Positions 44,648-53,920 of a stretch of 64,000 nucleotides of DNA are shown piece by piece (the stretch's first letter is position 1; each line of letters begins with the position of its first letter). The notes under the pieces are model-generated. The model was not told where the DNA came from. It was given only the letters and a program-made list of their open reading frames with translations, and did no database searches. The position numbers were made by a program, and so were the translations under genes. The stretch is taken from NCBI GenBank assembly GCA_965212145.1, contig CBDBUY010000009.1:496001-560000 (forward strand), read 5' to 3'. The stretch comes from JAAEPI01 sp965212145. Its GTDB lineage: Bacteria; Bacteroidota; Bacteroidia; Cytophagales; Cyclobacteriaceae.

Positions 44648-44900
44648 CCCAATCGCGCAAAGCGCGAAGCATGGCCTTATGAAAAGGGCGTGAAGAAAAT
44701 CCTGAAATGAATCCTGCAGAACTACGGCTCATGGCTGGGTGTGGGCTGGCCGATTGCCGGAGTTCAGGCGTAATGAAGGATTTTTAGCCTTTTTCATACA
44801 GCCCTTGATTTTTTCGTTCTTTTGCATCAAGGCAAAAGGACAGCCACTCCGGCTTGAGGAGAGACCAATTTAAGTTAAGAAATAGCCGTTTTGCTCTATC
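44648..44900 (+). repeat. 253-bp direct repeat, copy 1
   Basis: Starts CCCAATCGCGCAAAGCGCGAA (with the GCGC-AAA-GCGC palindrome) and ends TTTTGCTCTATC. It contains CCCTTGATTTTTTCG with a matching ATCAAGG downstream, a hairpin of a type I recall from other Bacteroidota intergenic regions. Matches copy 2 throughout, with scattered substitutions and small indels. Confidence 0.85.
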
Positions 44901-45216
44901 TCTTGAAAATGATCCTATTCCTAAAACTTGGCTCATCAGATTGGAGAAGCAACACGATAAAGGTGAATTTCATCATTGAAATGTAGATGAATCTTTGAAA
45001 TACTGGTTTTCACTCAGGCCGCTGGGCCCTTCATTTTTGACAGGTCTGGATTCCTCGTTAGCTCGGAACAGGCTCGCAAAAAGCCTTGTGGAAAATTGAA
45101 AGCCCTCGACTAGCCCGCTGGCCATATCCGCACTGGCCAAACGGCTCCAGCAACACGGCCTTCATCGCGCTATCCGCGCAATTTTCCCGGCCCCACACCA
45201 CTCTATTCCCGACTTC

Positions 45217-45469
45217 CCCAATCGCGCAAAGCGCGAACTATGGCCTTATGAAAAGGGCGTGAAGAAAATCCTGAAATGAAGCCTGCAGAACTACGGCTCA
45301 TGGCTGGGTGTGCGCTGGCCGATTGCCGGAGTTCAGGCGTAATTAAGGATTTTTAGCCTTTTCATGCAGCCCTTGATTTTTTCGTTCTTTTGCATCAAGG
45401 CAAAAGGACAGCCACTCCGGCTTGAGGAGAGACAATTTTTAAATTAAGAAATAGACGTTTTGTTCTATC
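45217..45469 (+). repeat. 253-bp direct repeat, copy 2
   Basis: The same length and order of motifs as copy 1, offset by 569 bases. The two copies differ by isolated substitutions and compensating one-base indels. Confidence 0.85.
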
Positions 45470-45601
45470 AGGATGGGGGCAGTGAATGCGAGTGTTCCCA
45501 AGAGTAGCTCACCGAATAGCCTGGACTTACTCCAAGTAATCTTAATTTAGCCGAATACTTTTCTCGTCTGCTTCGTTAGAGGTTTAATCAATTGAATAAC
45601 T

Positions 45602-47662
45602 GTGATAAGAAAACTGTTTCTGTTTGCTGCGTCTGTTGTTTTTACGGCTTCTTCTTTTGGGCAAATCCTGGATCCCGTGGAGTGGGAGACATCTTCGAGA
45701 CAAATTTCGGAAGATGAGTATGTATTGACTTTTACCGCCAATATCGAAAAAGGCTGGTACGTCTACTCCCAGTACCTCGAGGATGGTGGCCCGATCCCAA
45801 CGGGCTTTTTTTACGAAGAAGGCGATCATTTCGAGTTGATCGGTGATAACGAGGAGGAGGGTGAGAAAAAGGTGGAAGGTCACGACGAGATATTCGACAT
45901 GCAACTGATAAAATATGCGGGGGTAGTGACGTTCTCGCAAAAAATCAAAGTCAGGGATATTTCAAAGCCAATCACCGGTTACCTCGAGTACATGACTTGC
46001 GATGATGAGAAATGCCTGGCTCCAACGGATGAGGATTTCTCATTTCAATTGACCAGCTCAGATGGCTTCAAAAAACCCGAGCCCGAAGAAGTTCCGAGAG
46101 CGGACCCTGAGAATAGTCAGGAACCAGAAGCTGCAGATCAAGACACAATTCAAGAGGAGGCGAGCTCGGCTGTCATGGAAGTCCCAAGTGCGGATTTCGA
46201 GATCAATAATGATCCTATAGCAGAGTGCGGTGAACCGCTGGTGACGGAGAAATCCAACTGGGGGATATTTCTCCTAGGATTTTTGGGTGGGCTGATCGCA
46301 TTGCTTACGCCGTGTGTTTTTCCAATGATCCCACTAACAGTGAGCTTTTTCACGAAAGATGAAATCAGTCGTTCCAAGGGGCTAACTAACGCCTTACTCT
46401 ATGGGTTCTTTATTCTGCTCGTATATGTTTTACTCAGTGTCCCATTTCACTTGATAGACAACCTCAATCCGGATATTTTAAATGAGCTCTCCACGAATGT
46501 CTACTTGAATATTCTGTTTTTTGTGGTCTTTCTGGTGTTTGCATTTTCCTTTTTTGGCTACTACGAGATCACTCTGCCCAGTAGCTGGACAAACAAGTCC
46601 AGTCAGGCAGAAGCGGCCGGAGGTATCCTTGGGGTTTTCTTTATGGCGATCACCTTGGCGCTGGTATCGTTTTCCTGCACGGGTCCAATTCTAGGATCCC
46701 TATTAGCGGGGGCATTGACCTCCGATGGGGGAGCAATGCAGTTGACCGCTGGGATGAGCGGATTTGGATTGGCCCTGGCCTTGCCATTTGGTCTATTCGC
46801 AGCATTTCCCGGATGGATGAAGAACCTGCCCAAGTCAGGTGGCTGGATGGGCAATCTGAAAATGGCCTTGGGTTTTATCGAGCTCGCCTTGGCCTTCAAG
46901 TTTCTTTCTAATGCCGATCTGGTACAGCACTGGGGCGTTCTCAAAATTGAGGTATTCCTGGGGTTATGGATTTTGATATTCCTCGGCATGACTATTTATT
47001 TTCTAAAGAAATTCAAATGGAAGAGTGGATTCATGTCCACCCATCTTAAGCCCCACTCAGGAATCGTGGGTGTTATTACGCTGGTTGCGGTGATTTATCT
47101 GGCCTCAGGATTTCGGTACAACGAGGAAACCGATACGTTCACCCCGCTGAAGTTATTGAGCGGTCTCGCTCCACCTGTCGGGTACAGTTTCATTTACCCA
47201 AATGACTGCCCGCAGAACCTAAACTGCTTTAAAGATCTGGAGGCAGGCGTGGAATACGCTAAATTTCAGAACAAGCCAATCATGTTGGACTTCACTGGAC
47301 ACGCCTGCGTGAATTGCAGAAAAATGGAGGAGCATGTTTGGCCGAAAAAAGAAGTGTATGATCAGCTCAAAAACGACGTGGTTTTGGTGTCGCTTTATGT
47401 AGATGATCGGGAGGAATTGCCTGTGGATGAACAGGTAGTCGTGGAGCGAGCAACTGGTGGAAAAAGGAAGCTGAGGACGATCGGACAGAAGTGGGCACAC
47501 TTTCAGACCGAGAATTTCAACATCAACTCTCAACCTTATTATGTGCTTATTACTCCTGAGGGCCAGGTGCTCAATCATCCGGTTGCATATACTCCGGAGG
47601 CAGCTGAGTATGCGGAGTTTCTGAGGTGCGGGATAGAAGCATTCTCTGAACTCAATAAGTGA
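45602..47662 (+). CDS. dsbD: Thiol:disulfide interchange protein DsbD
   Basis: A 686-residue protein that carries electrons from cytoplasmic thioredoxin to periplasmic partners. Signal peptide (1-20); N-terminal DsbD-alpha-like domain with Cys pair YMTCDDEKCLAP (about 136-141); central eight-helix DsbD domain from about residue 220 with Cys in LLTPCVFPMIPL and SFSCTGPILG; C-terminal thioredoxin-like domain with HACVNCRKME. The start is GTG. All three redox Cys pairs are present. Acidic linker at about 155-190. Confidence 0.95.
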   Translation: MIRKLFLFAASVVFTASSFGQILDPVEWETSSRQISEDEYVLTFTANIEKGWYVYSQYLEDGGPIPTGFFYEEGDHFELIGDNEEEGEKKVEGHDEIFDMQLIKYAGVVTFSQKIKVRDISKPITGYLEYMTCDDEKCLAPTDEDFSFQLTSSDGFKKPEPEEVPRADPENSQEPEAADQDTIQEEASSAVMEVPSADFEINNDPIAECGEPLVTEKSNWGIFLLGFLGGLIALLTPCVFPMIPLTVSFFTKDEISRSKGLTNALLYGFFILLVYVLLSVPFHLIDNLNPDILNELSTNVYLNILFFVVFLVFAFSFFGYYEITLPSSWTNKSSQAEAAGGILGVFFMAITLALVSFSCTGPILGSLLAGALTSDGGAMQLTAGMSGFGLALALPFGLFAAFPGWMKNLPKSGGWMGNLKMALGFIELALAFKFLSNADLVQHWGVLKIEVFLGLWILIFLGMTIYFLKKFKWKSGFMSTHLKPHSGIVGVITLVAVIYLASGFRYNEETDTFTPLKLLSGLAPPVGYSFIYPNDCPQNLNCFKDLEAGVEYAKFQNKPIMLDFTGHACVNCRKMEEHVWPKKEVYDQLKNDVVLVSLYVDDREELPVDEQVVVERATGGKRKLRTIGQKWAHFQTENFNINSQPYYVLITPEGQVLNHPVAYTPEAAEYAEFLRCGIEAFSELNK

Positions 47663-47690
47663 TTGTTCGGTTTTGGGTGTTAATTTAGAA

Positions 47691-48176
47691 ATGATGAAAA
47701 TTCTAACCCGTTTTATAGTCCTGTCAGTACTGTTTACTCTTGGATCCTGTGCCGAACAAGAGCCCCAGACTGTCGACTACTCTCTATATCAAATCAGTTT
47801 TTCACAACCGACCTTAGGGAATGTGGCCGTGACGGATTTAGACAATGGAAAAATAGAAGTCAACATCGAACTGAACCCTTTTTCAAAGGGAAGTTATCCC
47901 GCGCATTTGCATTTCGGAGGAATAAATACGGTTGGTGAGCTGGCTTATCGCCTGAATGACGTAGATGGCGAGACTGGAAAAAGTAGAACTGTCCTGGACA
48001 ATGTAGAACTGTCTGATGGAACAGTGCTAACCTATGAAAAGCTTCTGGAAATGGACGGCAGCATCAAAGTGCACTACGCTCAATCTCGTCTCAAAGATGC
48101 TGTGGTGGCTTATGGCAACATTGGGAAAAACGACAATTATTTCTCAAACGGGATCACCGTTTGTGTTGGGCATTAA
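47691..48176 (+). CDS. Hypothetical lipoprotein, weakly CHRD-like
   Basis: A 161-residue lipoprotein (lipobox LGSCAEQ) with a beta-rich domain including GSYPAHLHFGG and a closing NGITVCVGH. The HLHFG segment recalls CHRD or Cu/Zn superoxide dismutase-like beta-sandwiches, but the match is weak. Either of two adjacent ATGs (47691, 47694) may be used. Converges with the nitroreductase gene with no gap. Confidence 0.75.
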   Translation: MMKILTRFIVLSVLFTLGSCAEQEPQTVDYSLYQISFSQPTLGNVAVTDLDNGKIEVNIELNPFSKGSYPAHLHFGGINTVGELAYRLNDVDGETGKSRTVLDNVELSDGTVLTYEKLLEMDGSIKVHYAQSRLKDAVVAYGNIGKNDNYFSNGITVCVGH

Positions 48177-48752
48177 TCATTCCTCAATCCATGTGATTTT
48201 CTGTTCCACTGAACCTCGCTTACGGTTCGATGGAAATGGCTTGTAATAACCCATATAGAAAAGTCCGATGCATTTCTCCCCGGCATTCATTGCGAAAAAA
48301 TCGTCTAATTTATCGATTAAACTTGGTGTGCTCCAATAGCCGCCAATGTTGTAACTGCTGGCTGCTAACCAAATATTCTGAACCGCACATGCCACTGCCG
48401 CCACTTCTTCCCATTCGGGTACACGCTCCGCGGGATCGCGCTGCATGCAGATGGCAATGACTGCTCCTGATCTGCGCGGGTTTGTTTTCATTTTCTCATA
48501 CTTCACTAGAGAAAACTGGTCAGTCGGGGTGGATTTCCGGTAAGATTCTGCCATGAAGTCTCCTAGCTTTTTCCGAGCGTTTCCAGTGATTACTTTGAAG
48601 CGCCACGGCTCAGTCAGCTTGTGCGTAGGAGCCCAATTGGCACTTTCCAGAATTTCGGAGAGCACTTTTTTGTCAATTTTTTTATCCACGAACTGCGGAG
48701 GAAAAACAGACTTTCTTGATCGGATGAGCTTGTGTACTTCTTCGAGATTCAT
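48177..48752 (-). CDS. Nitroreductase-family flavoprotein
   Basis: A 191-residue FMN-dependent nitroreductase: NLEEVHKLIRSRKSVFPPQF, SANWAPTHKLTEPWRFKVI, CAVQNIWLAASSYNIGGYWSTP, GLFYMGYYK. The ATG at 48752 is preferred over one at 48806 because the conserved family start is MNLEEVHKL. The substrate is unknown. Confidence 0.92.
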   Translation of the reverse strand: MNLEEVHKLIRSRKSVFPPQFVDKKIDKKVLSEILESANWAPTHKLTEPWRFKVITGNARKKLGDFMAESYRKSTPTDQFSLVKYEKMKTNPRRSGAVIAICMQRDPAERVPEWEEVAAVACAVQNIWLAASSYNIGGYWSTPSLIDKLDDFFAMNAGEKCIGLFYMGYYKPFPSNRKRGSVEQKITWIEE

Positions 48753-48791
48753 GCTACGTTTACAACTGAAAGCAAAGTAACGACGGAATTG

Positions 48792-49655
48792 ATGAACAAG
48801 TCTCAAAATGTGCTGATAACTGGCGCCTCCACAGGGATTGGATATGATCTTGCCAAGACTTTTTCTAAGGCGGGTTATAAGGTGTTTGGAAGCGTGCGAA
48901 AGGAGTCGGATGCGGAAAGATTAAGATCCGAATTAGGAGAGAATTTCACGCCCCTAATTTTTGATGTGACAGATTATGATGCAGTAGATCAGGCCGCCAA
49001 AGAGCTGGAGTCAATGATCGGTGAGGAGGGGCTAGGCGGTTTGATCAACAATGCCGGGATTGCCGTGGGAGGACCTTTCCTGCATATCCCAATGGAAGAA
49101 TTCAAGCAGCAATTTGACATTAACGTTCTCGGTATGATCAAGGTGACTCAGGCGTTTGCGCCGCTCTTGGGCGCCAGAGAAAATCACTCAACTAAACCAG
49201 GACGGATAATCCAGATTTCCTCAGTAGCAGGCAAAGTGGCCATGCCGTTTATTGCACCATATGTAGGATCCAAGTTTGCCATGGAGGGGATTTCAGTCAG
49301 CTTGAGGAGGGAGTTGCAGCTTTATGGAATAGATGTGGTGGTGATAGGGCCGGGTCCTATTTTGACGCCAATCTGGGGCAAGAGTGCGGATGAGGAACAG
49401 CATCCAGAGTACTTTGAATCGCCGTTCGGAGAGGCTCTTTCTATTTTTCAGGATGTCTTTGTCAAAGATGCCCTCAAATCAGGTTGGACCTCTGAAAAGC
49501 TGGCAGGAAAGGTGTTGAGGGTGTTTGAAAAGAAGAAGCCCAAACTGAGCTACATTATGACTCCTGGAAGATTCAAAAATTGGACACTTCCGAGATTGCT
49601 GCCTTCTCGTATCCTGGATAAATTCGTCGGGAAAAACTTAAAACTGATCAAATGA
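48792..49655 (+). CDS. Short-chain dehydrogenase/reductase
   Basis: A 287-residue classical SDR: cofactor loop VLITGASTGIGYDLA, LINNAGIAVGG, catalytic Ser in ISSVAG and YVGSKFAMEG (Tyr-x-x-x-Lys). The ATG at 48792 gives the standard start. It overlaps the DUF72 gene by 4 bases. Substrate unknown. Confidence 0.92.
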   Translation: MNKSQNVLITGASTGIGYDLAKTFSKAGYKVFGSVRKESDAERLRSELGENFTPLIFDVTDYDAVDQAAKELESMIGEEGLGGLINNAGIAVGGPFLHIPMEEFKQQFDINVLGMIKVTQAFAPLLGARENHSTKPGRIIQISSVAGKVAMPFIAPYVGSKFAMEGISVSLRRELQLYGIDVVVIGPGPILTPIWGKSADEEQHPEYFESPFGEALSIFQDVFVKDALKSGWTSEKLAGKVLRVFEKKKPKLSYIMTPGRFKNWTLPRLLPSRILDKFVGKNLKLIK

Positions 49656-50515
49656 AATTTGGAGGAGTAGACCAGCCGGAACTTGTTGATTTCACCTTAC
49701 CAAAGGATCATCCGGACACCAAGAAAGTTTTGGCGAATGGTGGCGATTTGAAAAAGGTCTATGTGGGCTGTGCGAAGTGGAATAAACAGGATCTGAAAGG
49801 ATTTTATCCCAGAGGTACGAAAGACGAGTTGGCCTACTATTCTTCACACTTCAATTCGATCGAGTTGAACGCTACTTTTTACAACCATTTCAGCGAAGAG
49901 CAGATCGAAACGTGGAGAACCAAAGTGCCTGATGATTTCAAGTTTTTCCCGAAAGTTCACCAGCGGATCAGTCACCAAAAGCGACTGAATGAAGTGGAGG
50001 AATCGGTGGAATATTACACGCAGGGAATTCGAGTCTTTGGGGACAAAATGGGCATGGTCTTTCTGCAACTTCACAACAACTTCAAACCCAAAACCATTGA
50101 GCGATTGGTTAAGCTGTGTGAGTACTGGCCGGAGGACATTCCCCTCGCCATCGAGCTCAGGAATACCGAGTGGTTCAACGACGAAGAGGTGGCCAAGGAG
50201 GTGTATCAGCTATTTGAGGAAAACGGCATCACTAACATCATCACCGACACGGCCGGCAGGAGGGATCTCCTGCACATGCGGCTGACCACTACAACTGCTT
50301 TCGTTCGGTATGTTGGAGCCAATCACGAGAGCGACTGGACACGCATGGACGAATGGCTGAAACGCATCAAAAAATGGAAGAAAGAGGGATTGGAAAATCT
50401 TTATTTTTTTGTGCACCAAAACCTCGAAAAAGAATCCCCGGTGCTCAGTGCCTACTTTATCGAAAAGCTGAATAAAGCCATCGGCACCAACCTGAGAATA
50501 CCTGAAACGCAATAA
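49652..50515 (+). CDS. DUF72 family protein
   Basis: A 287-residue DUF72 (YecE-like) protein with a TIM-barrel-like pattern: KVYVGCAKWNKQDLKGFYP, FNSIELNATFYNHFS, FKFFPKVHQRISH, GMVFLQLHNNF, IAIELRNTEWF, FVRYVGANHE. A cytoplasmic protein of unknown function, co-translated with the SDR. Confidence 0.92.
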   Translation: MKFGGVDQPELVDFTLPKDHPDTKKVLANGGDLKKVYVGCAKWNKQDLKGFYPRGTKDELAYYSSHFNSIELNATFYNHFSEEQIETWRTKVPDDFKFFPKVHQRISHQKRLNEVEESVEYYTQGIRVFGDKMGMVFLQLHNNFKPKTIERLVKLCEYWPEDIPLAIELRNTEWFNDEEVAKEVYQLFEENGITNIITDTAGRRDLLHMRLTTTTAFVRYVGANHESDWTRMDEWLKRIKKWKKEGLENLYFFVHQNLEKESPVLSAYFIEKLNKAIGTNLRIPETQ

Positions 50516-50519
50516 GCAA

Positions 50520-50569
50520 AGCTGTTAGGTAGTTACAATGCGACCTCTTGATGATCTTAACTGACAGCT
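50520..50569. terminator. Possible bidirectional hairpin between convergent genes
   Basis: AGCTGT/ACAGCT and the inner AGTTA/TAACT form an imperfect stem between the DUF72 gene and the DUF2007 gene. No T run, so weak. Confidence 0.3.
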
Positions 50570-50801
50570 ACGAATTTCGCTTGATAAACTCTTCGACAAT
50601 CGGTGTGGCTTTCTCCACGTCCTTTTCCATGACATAAACATCACAACCGCCCGGAGTACCGAAACCAGCCACTCTGCCAGACTCAGTTTCATTTTTCAGA
50701 ACAGCTCCAATACCTGCTTGCTCCAAGGTATCTTTTAGAATGCTTGCCGTGATTTCCGTCCCGGAATATGCCCGAGTAAGTTTATTGCTTTCATTTTCCA
50801 T
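50568..50801 (-). CDS. DUF2007 putative signal-transducing protein
   Basis: A 77-residue DUF2007 domain: KLTRAYSGTEITASILKDTLEQAGIGAVLKNE, then a GGCDVYVMEKDVEKATPIVEEF end. Resembles PII-like small regulatory folds; role unknown. The ATG at 50801 is preferred over one at 50819. Confidence 0.85.
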   Translation of the reverse strand: MENESNKLTRAYSGTEITASILKDTLEQAGIGAVLKNETESGRVAGFGTPGGCDVYVMEKDVEKATPIVEEFIKRNS

Positions 50802-50899
50802 CTCCTTGAAGTTAATCAAAAGTTGACCTTTTGGCCTGATTCAAACGTACAGGTCTGAATAAGGAAACGAGAACCGAGACGTAGGAGTGTCAAATAGAC

Positions 50900-51349
50900 T
50901 CAATTTTGATCTACAATAAGTCCCAAAGCCATGATGCCCGCGACCTTATAACTTTCGTTGTGAGAAAGTATCAATGTATATTCTCCGGTTTCCGCGAAAT
51001 AAATCTCGTCGTTGACGAATGTTTCCAAATCGCATAGATCACCAGCACAACTTCCAACATAGTTGTCGTCTTCTTTTATCAGGAGGTCATAGACTTCCAT
51101 TTTGGTTGATCCAGAGGGCGAAATGTATTTGACATTGATGTTGACCGAAGCTTGAGTCATTCCATAGAAATGCCTGAGCCCAATTCCCAGTCTATATGAT
51201 GTGGAGTTGTCTTCAATCATAGGCGTAAATTCCACTTCCTGACCATGTTCCCATGAATAATTGGGGAATGACTCCTCGTCATATTTTTTAAAAGTGCTGC
51301 AGCCAATAAAGGCGACTGAAACCAGGAGTAAAGTCGTAATGCGAGTCAT
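50900..51349 (-). CDS. GldH-like lipoprotein
   Basis: A 149-residue lipoprotein (lipobox VAFIGCST). The pattern EVEFTPMIEDNSTSYRLGIGLRHFYGM, a central glycine-acidic stretch and a closing GEYTLILSHN...GIMALGLIVDQ recalls gliding-motility lipoprotein GldH, but key residues are diverged. A role in gliding or T9SS would fit the T9SS cargo protein elsewhere in the window. Treat the name as tentative. Confidence 0.5.
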   Translation of the reverse strand: MTRITTLLLVSVAFIGCSTFKKYDEESFPNYSWEHGQEVEFTPMIEDNSTSYRLGIGLRHFYGMTQASVNINVKYISPSGSTKMEVYDLLIKEDDNYVGSCAGDLCDLETFVNDEIYFAETGEYTLILSHNESYKVAGIMALGLIVDQN

Positions 51350-51468
51350 AAAAGCATAGTTTGTTTATTCATATTGTGTTTTCAGATGTCAAAAACAGAT
51401 GAAGTTCGCATGACGAAAATCTGGGAGTAAGGTATCGAATATTGAAGGGCGGTTCTATTAAACGAGAT

Positions 51469-52440
51469 TCAATTTACTATCCCAAACTCCCCACACTTAA
51501 AATGCCCCTCTGGACAGGCCTTGTGACCATGTAATCCGCATGGACGGCAGTCTAGCTTTTCGCTGGTTTGCAGGACTCGTGAGTTGTCAGAAAGAGGCCC
51601 AAAACCAAACTCCGGAATGGTAGAGCAGAAGAGAGCAGTCGTTGGGGCATTTACCGCAGAGGCGAAATGCATAGGCGCTGAGTCGTTGACATAGTTCATC
51701 TCCGCATCTCGCATCAGAGCCGTGGATTCCTGTAGGCTCAGCTGGCCGCAGAGATTTTGTACATGCTCACGATTAGCTTCGATACGAATCCGCTCACAAG
51801 TCTCTCGATCCCCTGGCGCACCGAGGAGGTAGATGTTGTCGTTGAAAGAAGTTTCCTTTAAAAATTTGATCCAATTCTCGGCCGGGTACTGTTTCGTAAA
51901 CCAGACGGAGGTCGGGGCAAGGGTGATGTACGGTTCGGTTTTAAGATGAGCCACTTTTTGGACGACCTCCTCGCTGAGATGCAGTTTGGGTTTTTCCAGT
52001 TTATCATCTGTCCACTCGGCGATCAGCTGAAGATTTCGCTCCACTTCGTGTTTGCCATTGCCGATTTCATGTGGAATCCTGCGATCAAAGCAGAACGCAA
52101 AGGGATTCTTGTCAAAGCCAACTTTGATCCTCGCTTTGGACATCATGGTCAGCATGCCCGTCGCTCCAAAACGCTGGACATTGACCAGCAGGTCATACTT
52201 TTCTTTCTTCACCTGCCCGATTAGCTTGAACAGGTTCTTCATCTTGGCAGTCTTCTTATCCCAGATCAGGAGGTTGGTCAGGTGAGGGTGTCCTTCCAGT
52301 AAATTTTCATTGCCTTTGCGCAGCAAAAAATCCAATTGAGCCTTAGGAAAATGACGGTGCAATTTCTCGATCAAGGGTGTAGCGAGCACCACATCTCCGA
52401 TGAAGGCGGTTTGAACAATCAGGATTTTTCGGAATTCCAC
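51469..52440 (-). CDS. Glycosyltransferase family 9 (heptosyltransferase-like)
   Basis: A 323-residue GT-B enzyme: ILIVQTAFIGDVVLATPLIEKL at the start, YDLLVNVQRFGATGML, ITLAPTSVWFTKQYPAENW, INYVNDSAPMHFASAVNAPTTALF. It probably adds a sugar in lipopolysaccharide core assembly. Alone in its strand block. Confidence 0.92.
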   Translation of the reverse strand: MEFRKILIVQTAFIGDVVLATPLIEKLHRHFPKAQLDFLLRKGNENLLEGHPHLTNLLIWDKKTAKMKNLFKLIGQVKKEKYDLLVNVQRFGATGMLTMMSKARIKVGFDKNPFAFCFDRRIPHEIGNGKHEVERNLQLIAEWTDDKLEKPKLHLSEEVVQKVAHLKTEPYITLAPTSVWFTKQYPAENWIKFLKETSFNDNIYLLGAPGDRETCERIRIEANREHVQNLCGQLSLQESTALMRDAEMNYVNDSAPMHFASAVNAPTTALFCSTIPEFGFGPLSDNSRVLQTSEKLDCRPCGLHGHKACPEGHFKCGEFGIVN

Positions 52441-52499
52441 AGCAGCAAAAATGGTTAACCTTTATTGAATGTCTAACTTTAAGTCAAAACTTAACAACC

Positions 52500-53285
52500 A
52501 TGAGATCATTACTTTCATTAACTATTTTAAGTCTATTCATATTTTCATGCAGTCCAGGCAAATCGTCTGATTCTAAAGAAACTGAATCGAAGGAAGTGGA
52601 GATGCCAAAAATCGAGCTAACCAAAGCTCCAGCTTCTCCAGAGTACCATGATGCCCTTCTGACCAAGGCGGGAATGGAGGCAGTCCCAAACGACTCTGCA
52701 AGTAGGATTGATTATTCATTTGAAGTTGAAAATTATGAGCTGGGTGTTCAGACCGAAGATGCCGGTACTCGCGGAATTGCGAATTCCGGCAAGGGTCAGC
52801 ACATTCACTATATCGTGAACAATGGACCCTATTCAGCACATTACATGCCGGGAGTCAATGATCAGCTTGCTCCAGGGAATTACACGGTTCTGGCCTTTTT
52901 ATCAAGATCCTATCATGAAAGCGTGAAGTCTCCGGGAGCATTTCACATAGAAAACCTAACAGTAGGAGATGTAGAGAAGGAGGAAGTTGACCTGAGCACT
53001 CCACACATGTTTTACAGCCGGCCGAAGGGTACGTATAAGGGGCAGGATGCTGCAAAAGTGATGTTGGATTTTTATCTACTGAACTGCACCTTGTCTCAAG
53101 GAGGATACAATGTCAAAGCGACAATTAATGGCGAAGAATTTTTGATCGATGAATGGACACCTTACTACATGACCGGATTACCAATGGGCGAGGTAACGAT
53201 CAAATTGGAGCTACTGGATCCTGAAGGAAATCTGGTTGACAGCCCGTTTAATTCTGTGGAACGCACGGTGACCTTAGAAAAATAA
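52500..53285 (+). CDS. Hypothetical lipoprotein
   Basis: A 261-residue lipoprotein (lipobox FIFSCSP). The mature part starts with an acidic linker, then LGVQTEDAGTRGIANSGKGQHIHYIVNNGPYSAHY, APGNYTVLAFLSRSYHESVK, KVMLDFYLLNCTLSQGGYNVKATINGEEF. Similar Bacteroidota proteins are, as I recall, labelled phosphopeptide-binding, a label without clear support here. The stop overlaps the next start by one base. Confidence 0.75.
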   Translation: MRSLLSLTILSLFIFSCSPGKSSDSKETESKEVEMPKIELTKAPASPEYHDALLTKAGMEAVPNDSASRIDYSFEVENYELGVQTEDAGTRGIANSGKGQHIHYIVNNGPYSAHYMPGVNDQLAPGNYTVLAFLSRSYHESVKSPGAFHIENLTVGDVEKEEVDLSTPHMFYSRPKGTYKGQDAAKVMLDFYLLNCTLSQGGYNVKATINGEEFLIDEWTPYYMTGLPMGEVTIKLELLDPEGNLVDSPFNSVERTVTLEK

Positions 53286-53542
53286 TGGATGCATTAATGG
53301 ATGGCCTTGGATGGCTTGGAGCCGGCCTGCTATTGTCGGCTTTTTTCTACCTCACGATTTTCAACAAGCAGGGCACCAACACCATCTACCTGATGGGCAA
53401 CTTACTTGGCTCCATCGGCTTGCTAATCAATGCGTGGTACAATGAAGCATTTCCCTTCGTGCTGGTCAATGCTTTTTGGGTGGTGATTACACTTTTTGGT
53501 TTATTCAAGAAATTCAGAAAAAGTCCACCCGAGACGGCCTGA
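53285..53542 (+). CDS. CBU_0592-like small membrane protein
   Basis: An 85-residue protein with three hydrophobic segments (GWLGAGLLLSAFFYLTIF, YLMGNLLGSIGLLINAWY, FPFVLVNAFWVVITLFGLF), the pattern of the CBU_0592 family. Function unknown. TAATG overlap with the preceding lipoprotein suggests coupled translation. Confidence 0.82.
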   Translation: MDALMDGLGWLGAGLLLSAFFYLTIFNKQGTNTIYLMGNLLGSIGLLINAWYNEAFPFVLVNAFWVVITLFGLFKKFRKSPPETA

Positions 53543-53567
53543 TTCGATCTAGTTATAAACCAATGAA

Positions 53568-53891
53568 ATGAAAGAATTTATGATCTTGATTCTTGCCCGG
53601 GGCGAGAGGGATTTGACGCAGGAAGAAACTGAAAAATGCCTAGCCAGCTATGGCAAATGGGCCGAAGAAATGGGTGAAGCCCATGTTGACGCCCGCCTAT
53701 TGTCATTGACGGAGGGTAGACTGATCAATAAGAATAAGGAAATGGTTTTAGACGGCCCTTTTGCAGAGTCTAAGGAGTTGGTGGCAGGGTTCGCCTTGAT
53801 CCAGGCTCCAGATTTGGATAAGGCAGAGGATTTGGCACATTCCTGCCCGCTCATCGAGTATTTCGATCTGTTCGTCAAAGAAACTGCTTAA
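53568..53891 (+). CDS. YciI/DGPF-family protein
   Basis: A 107-residue cytoplasmic protein with the DGPF signature (LDGPFAESKELVAGFALIQ). Family members often sit beside ECF sigma factors; none is present here. Third YciI-like gene of the window, but of a different, unexported subgroup. Confidence 0.88.
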   Translation: MKEFMILILARGERDLTQEETEKCLASYGKWAEEMGEAHVDARLLSLTEGRLINKNKEMVLDGPFAESKELVAGFALIQAPDLDKAEDLAHSCPLIEYFDLFVKETA

Positions 53892-53920
53892 GTATTTCGG
53901 AAATATTAGATTTTAGAGGA

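Larger units (their letters stand above)
44490..45601. other. 1.1-kb gene-free stretch with duplicated repeats
   Basis: No credible gene is visible on either strand. The stretch holds two 253-bp direct repeats and further scattered similarity (GAACAGGCTC at 44521 and 45066; AGCCCGCTG at 44587 and 45112), so the duplication may be older and larger. GC-rich patches differ from the surrounding genes. Both copies keep a frame reading PNRAKRE, WPYEKGVKKILK and then a stop, which might be the remnant of a gene. Confidence 0.7.

Noticed and set aside
44490..45601. Gene remnants or an insertion sequence in the repeat region
   Set aside because: No transposase motif, terminal inverted repeats or long frame is visible; only short frames interrupted by stops.
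47691..48176. Cu/Zn superoxide dismutase
   Set aside because: HLHFG is suggestive, but the full set of metal ligands and the rest of the family pattern are not seen.
53568..53891. ECF sigma factor partner for the DGPF protein
   Set aside because: No sigma-factor gene adjoins; the next gene is a short-chain dehydrogenase.
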